From CAYPTB01 sp964413535 (GTDB taxonomy: Bacteria; Planctomycetota; UBA1135; GCA-002686595): a stretch of 64,000 bases of DNA. Made by a program: the position numbers and the translations under genes. The notes beneath the pieces were generated by a model. The model saw nothing but the letters and a program-made list of their open reading frames with translations. It was not told the origin of the DNA and searched no databases. The stretch lies in NCBI GenBank assembly GCA_964413535.1, contig CAYPTB010000045.1, positions 1-64,000 on the forward strand. Reading direction: 5' to 3'. This document shows positions 38,580 through 46,694 of this stretch, piece by piece; the stretch's first letter is position 1; each line of letters begins with the position of its first letter.

Positions 38580-38890
38580 CCCTCGGCTAACGCCTCACTC
38601 CGCAAGCGCGCGAGGGCTTCCAAGACATCGTCCTCTACGTCGAGGAGCGATTTGGGCCCGAAGTAGCGGACCAAGTGATCAGAGATCTGGAGAAGGCCTT
38701 CGAGCAGCTCGCAGCCAACCCCCGCATTGGACACCGCCGAGAAGACCTGACGCAGAACGAGAGCGTCTTGTTCTGGTCGGTGGGCCCCACCTTGTTGGCC
38801 TATCGCGCACGGCCGGAGTGGGTAGAGATCCTGTTCGTCGAACGAGGGGAGCTCGATTGGGAGCGGAACCTGACGAGACGTTGGGAGTAA
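38576..38890 (+). pseudogene. ParE family toxin interrupted by a nonsense codon
   Basis: Read from GTG 38576 the frame is V-T-L-G-stop, then RLTPQAREGFQDIVLYVEE and on through NPRIGHRRED and WVEILFVERGELDW to a normal end at 38890. This is a full-length ParE-like toxin of 104 codons. Codon 5 is TAA (38588-38590) where the family usually has a tyrosine before RLT, so a single change from TAC or TAT would explain it. No ATG, GTG, TTG or CTG occurs in frame between this stop and GTG 38675. A product from there (71 residues) would lack the N-terminal helices. Confidence 0.75.
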
Positions 38891-38901
38891 CACGATCGTG
38901 T

Positions 38902-38920
38902 CACGCAGCTTCGCTGCGTG
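38902..38920. terminator. Perfect 8-bp hairpin after the ParDE module
   Basis: CACGCAGC at 38902-38909 pairs with GCTGCGTG at 38913-38920 around TTC. It directly follows a CACGATCGTG palindrome and lies between two convergent genes (stops at 38890 and 38969), so it could end transcription from either side. Confidence 0.5.
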
Positions 38921-38968
38921 GACGCTGGAGGTGGCGCAGGCGCTCCGCGGTGAGCTCGCCTGCGCTCG

Positions 38969-40684
38969 TCACAGCTCCACAGCGAGGGGCGAGCCGTCGA
39001 AGGTCACGAGTTGGCCGTGGACGCCCTCGGCGCCGTGGCTCGCGTCGTGATCGGGCGCGAGGACGCGCACGAAGTAGGTGACGCCTTCCTCCACGGCCGA
39101 GACCGCGAAGCGGCCGTACTCGTCGGTGGAGGTCGAGGCGCGGTATTGCCTGCCCGGCTCCGTGACGTCGACTCGCGCTCCGCGAACGCGCTCGCCGTCG
39201 CGCGAGACGAAGCCGTGCAACATGGCAAGAGTCTCCTTCGCGACGAAGGGCTCGAGATCCACGTCGATGTCGGCGACCTCGAGCGTTCGACGGACCTCCG
39301 CCGCGTGGACGCTCAGTCGGAAGCTGCCGCTCGGAAGCCCGCGGAAGGCGAAAGCTCCGTTCGCGTCGGCGAAGACTTCTTCTTCGTAGCGGACGGTCTT
39401 CGACCATCCGTCGCGCGACGTGGAATCCTTGGCGAACAACGTGCCGGTCTCGCGGTCGGTGGGGGCGAGCTGAGCGAGCTCCGCGCGCACACCCGCGACG
39501 GGTCGCCCCGCAGCGTCGACGATCGAGCCGCGCACCGTCACGCCCGCTCGCACGACGACGTCGCCGAGGTCCACGGCGAGCTCGTCCTTCGGCGCGACCG
39601 CGGTCGCGCGGCCTTCGTCGCGCACGTCGATCCAGACCGCGTGCGTGAGGTCCGAGCGCAGGCCTGACAGGCGAAAGCGCCCGTTCGCCTCCGTTTCGGT
39701 CACTGCGAAGTCGGGTGCGAGGGCGCCTTGCATGAAGACGAGGTATCCGCGCCCCGCGACGCGCGCGCAGGGGATCGGTCGTCCGAGCCCGTCGACCGCG
39801 CGGCCCACGATGGTCTTTTCGGGCAGGAGCGCGATCTCGACGAACGGATCGGACGCGCCCGACCGCTTCGGCGCGCCGAAGGTGGCCGTGTCCCACGAGC
39901 CGTCGGCAGCGACGTGCAGCGTTGCCTGCTCGCGCCCATAGCCGTCGGCGCGCGCATCGAGACCACTGGAGGCGCCGGGCTCCCAGTGCCCGATTTCGAA
40001 CTGCCCGAGCTCGTCGGTGCGCACGGGCGCGAGACCCAGCCGCCCGTGGTTCGCGAAGCTCACGTGAGCGCCCTCGATCGGACGCGCGTCGCGCGCGTCG
40101 ACCACGACGCCGCGCACGCGGAAGGTGGGAGCGAGCTCGAGGACGAGGTGATGATCGCCGCCGAGGTAGTCCTCGATCACCCCGAGCGCCACGCGGTCGC
40201 CACTCGCGGCGGTCACGTACGCGGAGCCGGCCGTGGCGAGCACGAGGGAAGCCATTCCGTCGGCGCCCGTGCGTGCGTTCGCGGTCTCGAGGATGTCGGC
40301 GCCGTCGTCGACGAGCTCCGAATAGAGCCGCGCGTGCACGCGAGCTTCCGCGACGGGCAGGGGCTCTCCATCCACGCGTTCGACGACTTGCACCTGGATC
40401 CGCAACGGCCCACCGAGCGCTGGATCCGCGCTCCGCGTGACCGCGCCCGCGATCCGCGGAGTCTCGCCCGCGACGGGGGCGATCTCGGTGACCTCCGCGA
40501 CGCGCTCCGCGCGCGGGAGAGCGTCAGGCTTTCCGTGCGTCGTCTCCGCTCGATCGGGTGATTGCGAGAGCGGCGTGAAGGTGGCGGCCGTCTCCTCGCG
40601 CCCGACGAAGAGCCAGAGCGCGAGCAGTCCCGCACCGGCGAGGAGGACCAGCAGGACGCGTTGCGCGACGGGGGTGGAGCTCAT
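38969..40684 (-). CDS. Carboxypeptidase-regulatory-like repeat protein
   Basis: This 571-residue protein has an N-terminal membrane segment (QRVLLVLLAGAGLLALWLF). The remainder is beta-sandwich repeats of the carboxypeptidase regulatory-like type. Each carries phrases like VRGVVVDARDARPIEGAHVS, VRGSIVDAAGRPVAGVRAEL and HGFVSRDGERVRGARVDV, with DELGQFEIG or EYGRFAVS closing the unit. Four to five units can be counted. It probably faces the periplasm as an adhesion or scaffold protein. It is divergent from the HtrA-like gene, with 133 bases between their starts. Confidence 0.82.
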   Translation of the reverse strand: MSSTPVAQRVLLVLLAGAGLLALWLFVGREETAATFTPLSQSPDRAETTHGKPDALPRAERVAEVTEIAPVAGETPRIAGAVTRSADPALGGPLRIQVQVVERVDGEPLPVAEARVHARLYSELVDDGADILETANARTGADGMASLVLATAGSAYVTAASGDRVALGVIEDYLGGDHHLVLELAPTFRVRGVVVDARDARPIEGAHVSFANHGRLGLAPVRTDELGQFEIGHWEPGASSGLDARADGYGREQATLHVAADGSWDTATFGAPKRSGASDPFVEIALLPEKTIVGRAVDGLGRPIPCARVAGRGYLVFMQGALAPDFAVTETEANGRFRLSGLRSDLTHAVWIDVRDEGRATAVAPKDELAVDLGDVVVRAGVTVRGSIVDAAGRPVAGVRAELAQLAPTDRETGTLFAKDSTSRDGWSKTVRYEEEVFADANGAFAFRGLPSGSFRLSVHAAEVRRTLEVADIDVDLEPFVAKETLAMLHGFVSRDGERVRGARVDVTEPGRQYRASTSTDEYGRFAVSAVEEGVTYFVRVLAPDHDASHGAEGVHGQLVTFDGSPLAVEL

Positions 40685-40817
40685 GGAGAACGGAGCCGGC
40701 AGCCGGGCGGGTGGGGGCTGCTACCTGCCGAGGGAATGGCCTCGAGGGGTAGCGCTCGATCTCGCCGAGGTCGCCTCGAGCCTGCCGGGGCTTGCACGCC
40801 ATCCTAAGGAGAGCGTC

Positions 40818-41753
40818 ATGAACCTGCTGCGCACCTTCTCGACCGAGCTCTCTGGGATCGTCGAGCGCGCGAGTCCCGCCGTCCTGCACCTGCAGGTGCT
40901 GCGCGGCGGCCGGCGCGAGCTCCTGAGCGGCTCGGGCTTCCTGTTCACGCCCGACGGCTACGCGCTGACGAACAGCCACGTGCTGCGCGACGCGGACGCC
41001 GTCGAGGCGACGCTGCCGGATGGCCGGACGGTCCTGGCCGACGTCGTCGGCAGCGACCCGGCGACCGACTTGGCCGTGCTGCGCCTCGGGAGCGAGGCGC
41101 GCTTCCCCTGGATCGACCTCGGCGACTCGAACGAGCTGCGCGTCGGCGACTTCGTGATCGCGGTCGGGTCGCCCTTGGGTCTGACCTTCACCGTCAGCGC
41201 CGGCATCGTCAGCGCGCTCGGCCGCGCCATGCGCAGCGAGCTCGCGGGCCGCGCGATCGAGGGCGTGATCCAGACCGACGCGCCGCTCAACCCGGGCAAC
41301 TCCGGCGGTCCGCTGCTCGACGCGGACGGGTTGGTGGTCGGCGTCAACACCGCCATCGTCGCGCCGGCGCAGGGCCTGTGCTTCGCCGTGCCCTCGAACA
41401 CGGCGAGCTTCGTCGCGAGCGAGATCCTGCGGCACGGGCGCGTGCGCCGCGCGTGGCTCGGCATCTCGGCCGAGGGCGTGCTCCTCGCCGCGAAGATCGC
41501 GCGGGAGCACGGCCTCGCGTCCGCGCGCGGCGTCGCGGTGCTCCACGTCGAGCCGGAGAGCGCTGCGGCAGCGGCCGGGTTGCGCGTGGGCGACGTGATC
41601 GTGCGCCTGGGAGGCGCGGAGATCGCCACGCCTTCGGACCTGATCAGCCGGCTCGACGCCGGCGCGATCGACGCGGAGCTCCCCGTCGTCGCGTTGCGCG
41701 GCGGCGCGCGCATCGAGCTCACGGCCCGACCGCGCGAGCTCCAGAAGGTCTGA
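40818..41753 (+). CDS. HtrA/DegP-like serine protease with PDZ domain, no signal peptide
   Basis: This 311-residue protease has the trypsin-like triad His54 (NSHVLRD), Asp84 (DPATDLAVLR) and Ser162 (PGNSGGPLL), followed by one PDZ domain (about 220-305; VLHVEPESAAAAAGLRVGDV). A strong AAGGAGAG site precedes the ATG at 40818. There is no signal peptide or membrane segment, unlike most HtrA proteins, so it should act in the cytoplasm unless the start is further upstream; the upstream sequence is not hydrophobic. Confidence 0.9.
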   Translation: MNLLRTFSTELSGIVERASPAVLHLQVLRGGRRELLSGSGFLFTPDGYALTNSHVLRDADAVEATLPDGRTVLADVVGSDPATDLAVLRLGSEARFPWIDLGDSNELRVGDFVIAVGSPLGLTFTVSAGIVSALGRAMRSELAGRAIEGVIQTDAPLNPGNSGGPLLDADGLVVGVNTAIVAPAQGLCFAVPSNTASFVASEILRHGRVRRAWLGISAEGVLLAAKIAREHGLASARGVAVLHVEPESAAAAAGLRVGDVIVRLGGAEIATPSDLISRLDAGAIDAELPVVALRGGARIELTARPRELQKV

Positions 41754-41805
41754 GCGCGCAAAGGGGTCTCGCGGGGCCCTGCACGGGATCCGTTTCGCGG
41801 AGCGG

Positions 41806-43476
41806 TCAGACGCGGCGGAGCGCGCGGCGCGGGACGGGATCGTCGGCGAACAGGGTCAGCACGAGGCCGCCGGCGGCGGCGAGGAAGGCGGCGCGGCCGA
41901 ACCAGGGCGCGGCCGCGATGAAGCGCGCGGTGAAGGGCCACGGCTCGGAGTGCGGCAAGCCGACCCAGTTCGCCGCCAACACGGTCCCGCGCTCGAAGGC
42001 GAGCCACACGAGGAGGAGCGAGCCGAGGTACAGGCACAGCGTGATCGAGTTCTGCAGGCTGCCGCGGCGCACGAGCGTCCAGGGCGACGACGTCGAGCGC
42101 ACTTCGGCGAGCACCACGCTGCCGGGGTGGGAGTGGAGCATTCCGATGAAGCTCTCGCGCGCGAGGAAGGCGCAGTACGCGACGAGCGCGAGGAGCACGA
42201 GCAGCGCGCTCGGGTAGACCTGTATGAGCTGCGCCGGATGGGTCACGTTCGAGAGCCAGGCGGGCACGAGGGCGGCGCACCGCCGTTCGCTCTCGGCCAG
42301 CGCACCGCTGGCGAGCTCGAGCTCTTGCCCGAGCCCGAGCGCGTGCGCCTGCGACGCTTCCCACTCCGCGCCCAACGCGGCTGCTTCGTCGTGCAGCGCG
42401 GGCGCGAGTCTCGCGATCACGTGGTCGAACGAATCGGCGAGGCCGAGGGCTTGGCTCGGATCCGAAGCGAGTCGGTTCGGTAGATCCGCGGTCTGCGTGC
42501 GCGCCGCCCACGCTCCGAGCTCCGAATCGAAGGTCTCCAGGGACTTCGCCGCGCTCAGCCTCCCGACCTCCGTCGACGCCGCGTGCAAGGGCTGCACGAC
42601 GGTGAGTCGCCCGAGGTCGAGCAGGGCCCGCAGGGTCGCGTCCGCCGCGCCGTTTGCGCGCGCACACAGCGCCGCGAAGGCGAACTCGTCGCGCTCGCGC
42701 ACCGAAGCCAGCGCAGCGATGCGCGTCGGATCGATGCCCAAGGTCTCGAGCGCTTCGGCGATCGACGCGGGTCGCGGAGTGCTCGAGGGCGGCGGCGCGT
42801 CCGGGCTGCCGGATGGCGCGGGCAGTCCGAGCTGCTCCAGGCGCCGCCGCGCTTCCGCGAAGTCCTCGATGGCGCGCAACTCTTCCTCGGAGAGCAGCGG
42901 CCCTTCCGGCTCCACCTTGCGGCGCGGCGAGAGCGGGGGCTCCGGCGGTCGAGCCCATTGGAAGGATGCTGCGCTGGCCTTCACGCGATCCGCGGTGCCC
43001 ACGCGCGCCGGCTGCGTCCGCTCGAGCTCCAGCACGGCCTGCTCGAGCTCCGCGGCGCTCGCGCCGACGAGTCGTTGGTACGCGCGGCCGAGGTGGGCGA
43101 CTTCCCGTGCGAGCTCCGCCGCTTCGGCGTGCCAGGGCGCAGCGTCGAGGAGCTCCGTGACCGACTCGAACGCGCGCGTCGCACGCGCCAGCCGCTGTGC
43201 GCGTTGCGTCGCGGCCGCGTGCGCTTCCTCGAGGGCCGAGATCGCGGCTGTCTGCCCGACGATGTCCTGCGAGAGGCGCTGGAACGGCTCGAGCACGCGG
43301 AACAGAACGAGCGCCGCGAAGGCCAGCGTGAGAGCGGCCAGGCGCCCCGTCGTGCGGCAGCGATCGCGATAGAGCTCGTAGCGGTTGTGGAAGCTCCAGT
43401 CGGCCTTGGTACGCGGTTCTTCGGCGGGGGCGAGCTCTCGCCGAACGACCTGGGCTCTGCGTCTCTGCGTCTGCAT
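41806..43476 (-). CDS. Large membrane protein of unknown function
   Basis: This 556-residue protein has a cytoplasmic N-terminus, a membrane segment near residues 45-62 (LAALTLAFAALVLFRVL), a large helical extracytoplasmic region (about 70-410) with heptad-like stretches, and three to four membrane segments at the C-terminus (ALLVLLALVAYCAFLA, ITLCLYLGSLLLVWLAF, FLAAAGGLVLTLF). No catalytic motif is seen. GGGAGA lies ahead of the ATG at 43476. It may be a sensor-like or scaffold protein. Confidence 0.72.
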   Translation of the reverse strand: MQTQRRRAQVVRRELAPAEEPRTKADWSFHNRYELYRDRCRTTGRLAALTLAFAALVLFRVLEPFQRLSQDIVGQTAAISALEEAHAAATQRAQRLARATRAFESVTELLDAAPWHAEAAELAREVAHLGRAYQRLVGASAAELEQAVLELERTQPARVGTADRVKASAASFQWARPPEPPLSPRRKVEPEGPLLSEEELRAIEDFAEARRRLEQLGLPAPSGSPDAPPPSSTPRPASIAEALETLGIDPTRIAALASVRERDEFAFAALCARANGAADATLRALLDLGRLTVVQPLHAASTEVGRLSAAKSLETFDSELGAWAARTQTADLPNRLASDPSQALGLADSFDHVIARLAPALHDEAAALGAEWEASQAHALGLGQELELASGALAESERRCAALVPAWLSNVTHPAQLIQVYPSALLVLLALVAYCAFLARESFIGMLHSHPGSVVLAEVRSTSSPWTLVRRGSLQNSITLCLYLGSLLLVWLAFERGTVLAANWVGLPHSEPWPFTARFIAAAPWFGRAAFLAAAGGLVLTLFADDPVPRRALRRV

Positions 43477-43661
43477 GGGTCTCCCTGCCCCACCCGGACA
43501 ATCGGTAGAGGGACCCGTCTCCATCGGCCGGCGGATGTGCCGAACCTGAGAAAGGACTTCGAGGTCCGACCCGCGCGGGGTTGGCTTCATGGCGGCCGTG
43601 GCCGATAACCTCCCACGCCCTCGCGGTGCCGGCTCGACCCTGAGTTCGCCCTTCGGACGGA

Positions 43662-43677
43662 GACCCGTGCTCGGGTC
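43662..43677 (+). promoter_or_regulatory. tldD: Hairpin in the tldD leader
   Basis: GACCCG at 43662-43667 pairs perfectly with CGGGTC at 43672-43677 across a TGCT loop, about 40 bases ahead of the tldD start. Flanking GCCGGC sequences could close a larger structure. No known riboswitch pattern was recognised, so any regulatory role is open. Confidence 0.25.
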
Positions 43678-43716
43678 CCGGTGGGCCGGCCCCCCTGAAC
43701 GAGCTGGAGAACGCGT

Positions 43717-45126
43717 TTGAACGACCACGACCCGACCGATCTGCTCCAGGACGTCCTCGACGGCGTGGGCTCCGACTTCGTCGAGCTCCGCTACCACAAG
43801 AAGCGCACGCGCTCGGTGTCGGTCGAGAAGGGGCGCGTCGACCAGGCCACGATCGGCGAGCACACCGGGGTGGGCGTGCGCGTCCTGTCCGGGGGCGCGT
43901 GGGGCTTCGCGAGCACCGACCGGCTCGACGCCGAGGGCGTGCGCAAGACCGTGGAGCAGGCGCGCGCCGCCGCGCGGGCTTCCTCCGTCGCGCGGCGCGA
44001 GAAGACGGCGCCGCTGCCGGCCGTGACGCTCGCGCGCGGTCGCTTCGAGCTCCCGGGGACGAGCGAGCTCGTCGCGCGGCCGCTCGAGGAGAGCCTCGGC
44101 ATGGTGCTGCGCCTCGAGGGACAGGCGCGCGCGTCGTCGAGCTCGATCCAGAGCGCGGGCTGCGGCTATACGGAGATGTTCGAGGAGAAGGGCATCGTCA
44201 CGAGCGACGGCGCGAAGGCCTGGATCCGGCTCGTGCGGCCCGAGTTCCGCATCACGGCGGTCGCGCAGAAGGGCGGCGAGATCCAGCGCGGTTCGGAGGC
44301 GGTCGGCGTCACGGGCGGCTGGGACTGTCTGTTCCGCAAGGCCTCGGCGGAGGTCTTGACCGAGCGCGCCGCGCGGCGCGCCGTCGACCTGCTCTCGGCC
44401 GGCTATCCCGACGGCGGGCGCAAGCGCGTGCTCCTGTCACCGTCGCTGGTGGGCCTCCTCACGCACGAGGCCGTGGGGCACACGGTCGAGGCGGACTTCG
44501 TCATCTCCGGATCGGTCGCAGCCGGCAAGCTCGGGACGCGCGTCGCCTCGGAGCTCGTGACCTTGTGCGACTCGGGCGCGAGCGAGTTCCACGACGGCGC
44601 CGGCGGAACGCTGCAGGTCGACGACGAAGGCATCGCGACCGAGCGCACGACGATCATCCGCGACGGGATGCTCGTGGGGTACCTGCACGACCGCAGGTCG
44701 GCCGCGCACTTCGGCGTCGCGCCGACGGGCAACGCGCGCGCCTGGGAGTACGACGACGAGCCGCTGATCCGCATGCGCAACACGTACATTACGCCGGGCG
44801 ACGCGACGCTCGAGGAGATGATCGCGGGGATCGACGACGGCTACCTGTTGGACGGGCCGCTGAACGGCCAGGCCGACAGCAACGGCGAGTTCATGTTCGG
44901 AACGAGCGAGGCTTATCGCATTGTGAACGGCGTGCGCGGTCCGCTCATGCGCGGCGTCAACATCTCCGGCGCGGCGTTCGACGTGCTGCGCACGGTCGAC
45001 CGCGTCGGGCGCGACTTCGCGTGGGACCTCGGCTCCGGCCACTGCGGGAAGGGACAGCCCGCGAAGGTCGACGCCGGCGGTCCGTGGCTCTCCTGCGAGG
45101 TCATCGTCGGCGGGAGGAACGCGTGA
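43717..45126 (+). CDS. tldD: Metalloprotease TldD
   Basis: This 469-residue protein is the catalytic subunit of the TldD/TldE protease, which trims peptides such as microcin precursors. The zinc motif HEAVGH lies at 250-255. SVSVEKGRVDQATIG, GVGVRVLSGGAWGFAST and the C-terminal RGVNISGAAFDVLRTVD are conserved in the family. The start is TTG 43717, with GGAGA upstream; no nearby ATG fits. Its stop overlaps the GTG of tldE. Confidence 0.93.
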   Translation: MNDHDPTDLLQDVLDGVGSDFVELRYHKKRTRSVSVEKGRVDQATIGEHTGVGVRVLSGGAWGFASTDRLDAEGVRKTVEQARAAARASSVARREKTAPLPAVTLARGRFELPGTSELVARPLEESLGMVLRLEGQARASSSSIQSAGCGYTEMFEEKGIVTSDGAKAWIRLVRPEFRITAVAQKGGEIQRGSEAVGVTGGWDCLFRKASAEVLTERAARRAVDLLSAGYPDGGRKRVLLSPSLVGLLTHEAVGHTVEADFVISGSVAAGKLGTRVASELVTLCDSGASEFHDGAGGTLQVDDEGIATERTTIIRDGMLVGYLHDRRSAAHFGVAPTGNARAWEYDDEPLIRMRNTYITPGDATLEEMIAGIDDGYLLDGPLNGQADSNGEFMFGTSEAYRIVNGVRGPLMRGVNISGAAFDVLRTVDRVGRDFAWDLGSGHCGKGQPAKVDAGGPWLSCEVIVGGRNA

Positions 45127-46547
45127 GCGCGCCGCGGGCGAGGCTGGCGGCGCATGCCCCGCTGCGCGACGGCGCGAGCTTCGATCCCGCCTCCGAGCAA
45201 GCGCGACTCCTCGAGCGCTGCGAGCAGCTCGTCGAGGAGGCCGTGCGCAACGGAGCCGACGAGGCGGAGGCGTTCGCAAGCTACTCGCAGGTCGCGCGCG
45301 TCGATTTCGAGCAAGGCGACCTGAAGCTCGGCAAGGTCGATGAGGGCTCGTCGATCGGCCTGCGCGTGTTCGCGGACTCGAAGCTGGGCTTCTCGGCCAC
45401 GAACCAGACCGACGTGGCCTCGCTGCGCCAGACGGCGCAAGACGCCTGCACGCTCGCCGGCTTCTCGGTGCCCGACGAGGCGAACCGCCTGCCGGCGCCG
45501 CGTCCGCTCGAAAGGCGTCCGTTGCTCGTGAGCCCGGCCGTCGCGCGCCTCGGGATCGCCGAGGTCGTCGCGCGCGGGCGCGATTTCGTGAACCGGATCG
45601 CGCAGCGCGACGCGCGCATCTCGCTCGACAAGGCCGACCTCTCGGTCTCGCGCTCGAGCCTCGCCATAGCCTCGACCTCGGGCATCCGCACCTCCGAGTC
45701 CGACGCGGCCGTCTCCGTATCAGCCTTCGGCATGGCCGTCGACGGCGCGGACGTGGGCGGCTTCGACTACTGGGGCGACGCCGTGCGCGACCTCTCACGC
45801 CTCGACGCCGCCGTCCACGAGACGGTGGAGCGCTTCTGCGACGCCGTGCTCGGGAACCTCGGCGCCGCCGCGGCCGAGACCTACACGGGCCCCGTACTCT
45901 TCGGGCCATCGGCCTTCGTGTCGGTGTTCGTCGCGCCGTTGCTCTCGGCCGCGAGCGCGATCGCCGTGCAGCGCGGGCGCAGCGCGTTGAAGGGCAAGCT
46001 CGGCGAGCGCGTCGCCGATCCGCTGCTCACGATCGTGGACGACGCGACCGACGTCGAGCTCGGCGGAGTGTGCAGTTTCGACCGCGAGGGCCAGCCCACG
46101 ACGCGTTTCTCGCTGGTCGAGGGGGGCGTCCTGCGCTCGTACCTCTACAACGGCTACGCGGCACAGGTCGAGCAGCGCGCGTCGACCGGACACGCCGCGG
46201 GAGGCGCGCGCTCGGTTCCCGGTCTCGGAACGCACGCCATCGTCGTCGCGCCCGGCGCCGGAGGCTCGCGCGACGATCTCCTGCGCGCGCTCGGCCGCGG
46301 TCTCTTCGTGCAGCGCTTCAGCGGCACGGTCGACCCCGCGTCGGGCGACTTCTCGGGCGTCGCGAAGTCCGCGCGCTGGGTCGAGGGCGGCGCGATCGTG
46401 CGCTCGCTCAAGGAGACCCTGATCTCCGGCAACGCCTTCGAGCTCCTCGGTCGCCTCGCGACGCTCTCCAGCACGAGCGAGCGCCTCTTCGGCGCCACGC
46501 GCGCGCCCTTCGCGATCGTCGACGGAGTGTCGGTGACTGCCGGCTGA
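45123..46547 (+). CDS. tldE: TldE/PmbA, partner subunit of TldD
   Basis: This 474-residue protein is the non-catalytic partner of the TldD/TldE heterodimer. It has the shared opening fold (DEAEAFASYSQVARVDFEQG), GLRVFADSKLGFSATN and FDREGQPTTRFSLVEGGVL, and lacks the HExxxH zinc motif, as expected. The GTG at 45123 overlaps the tldD stop (GTGA), so the two subunits are translated together. The N-terminal 30 residues are less conserved. Confidence 0.92.
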   Translation: MSAPRARLAAHAPLRDGASFDPASEQARLLERCEQLVEEAVRNGADEAEAFASYSQVARVDFEQGDLKLGKVDEGSSIGLRVFADSKLGFSATNQTDVASLRQTAQDACTLAGFSVPDEANRLPAPRPLERRPLLVSPAVARLGIAEVVARGRDFVNRIAQRDARISLDKADLSVSRSSLAIASTSGIRTSESDAAVSVSAFGMAVDGADVGGFDYWGDAVRDLSRLDAAVHETVERFCDAVLGNLGAAAAETYTGPVLFGPSAFVSVFVAPLLSAASAIAVQRGRSALKGKLGERVADPLLTIVDDATDVELGGVCSFDREGQPTTRFSLVEGGVLRSYLYNGYAAQVEQRASTGHAAGGARSVPGLGTHAIVVAPGAGGSRDDLLRALGRGLFVQRFSGTVDPASGDFSGVAKSARWVEGGAIVRSLKETLISGNAFELLGRLATLSSTSERLFGATRAPFAIVDGVSVTAG

Positions 46548-46694
46548 GGCAGCTCGGCGGGAGGAGCAGGTCCCGCTCCAGCGCGGAGTGGCCGTATGAT
46601 GCGAGCGGTCGGCGCGCCCTCGAGCGCGGGCAACGCTCGCGCGAGCTCGCGAGGGGCCTGGAGGGCTCGGGGCGAGGCCGACGAGGAAGGCTGG

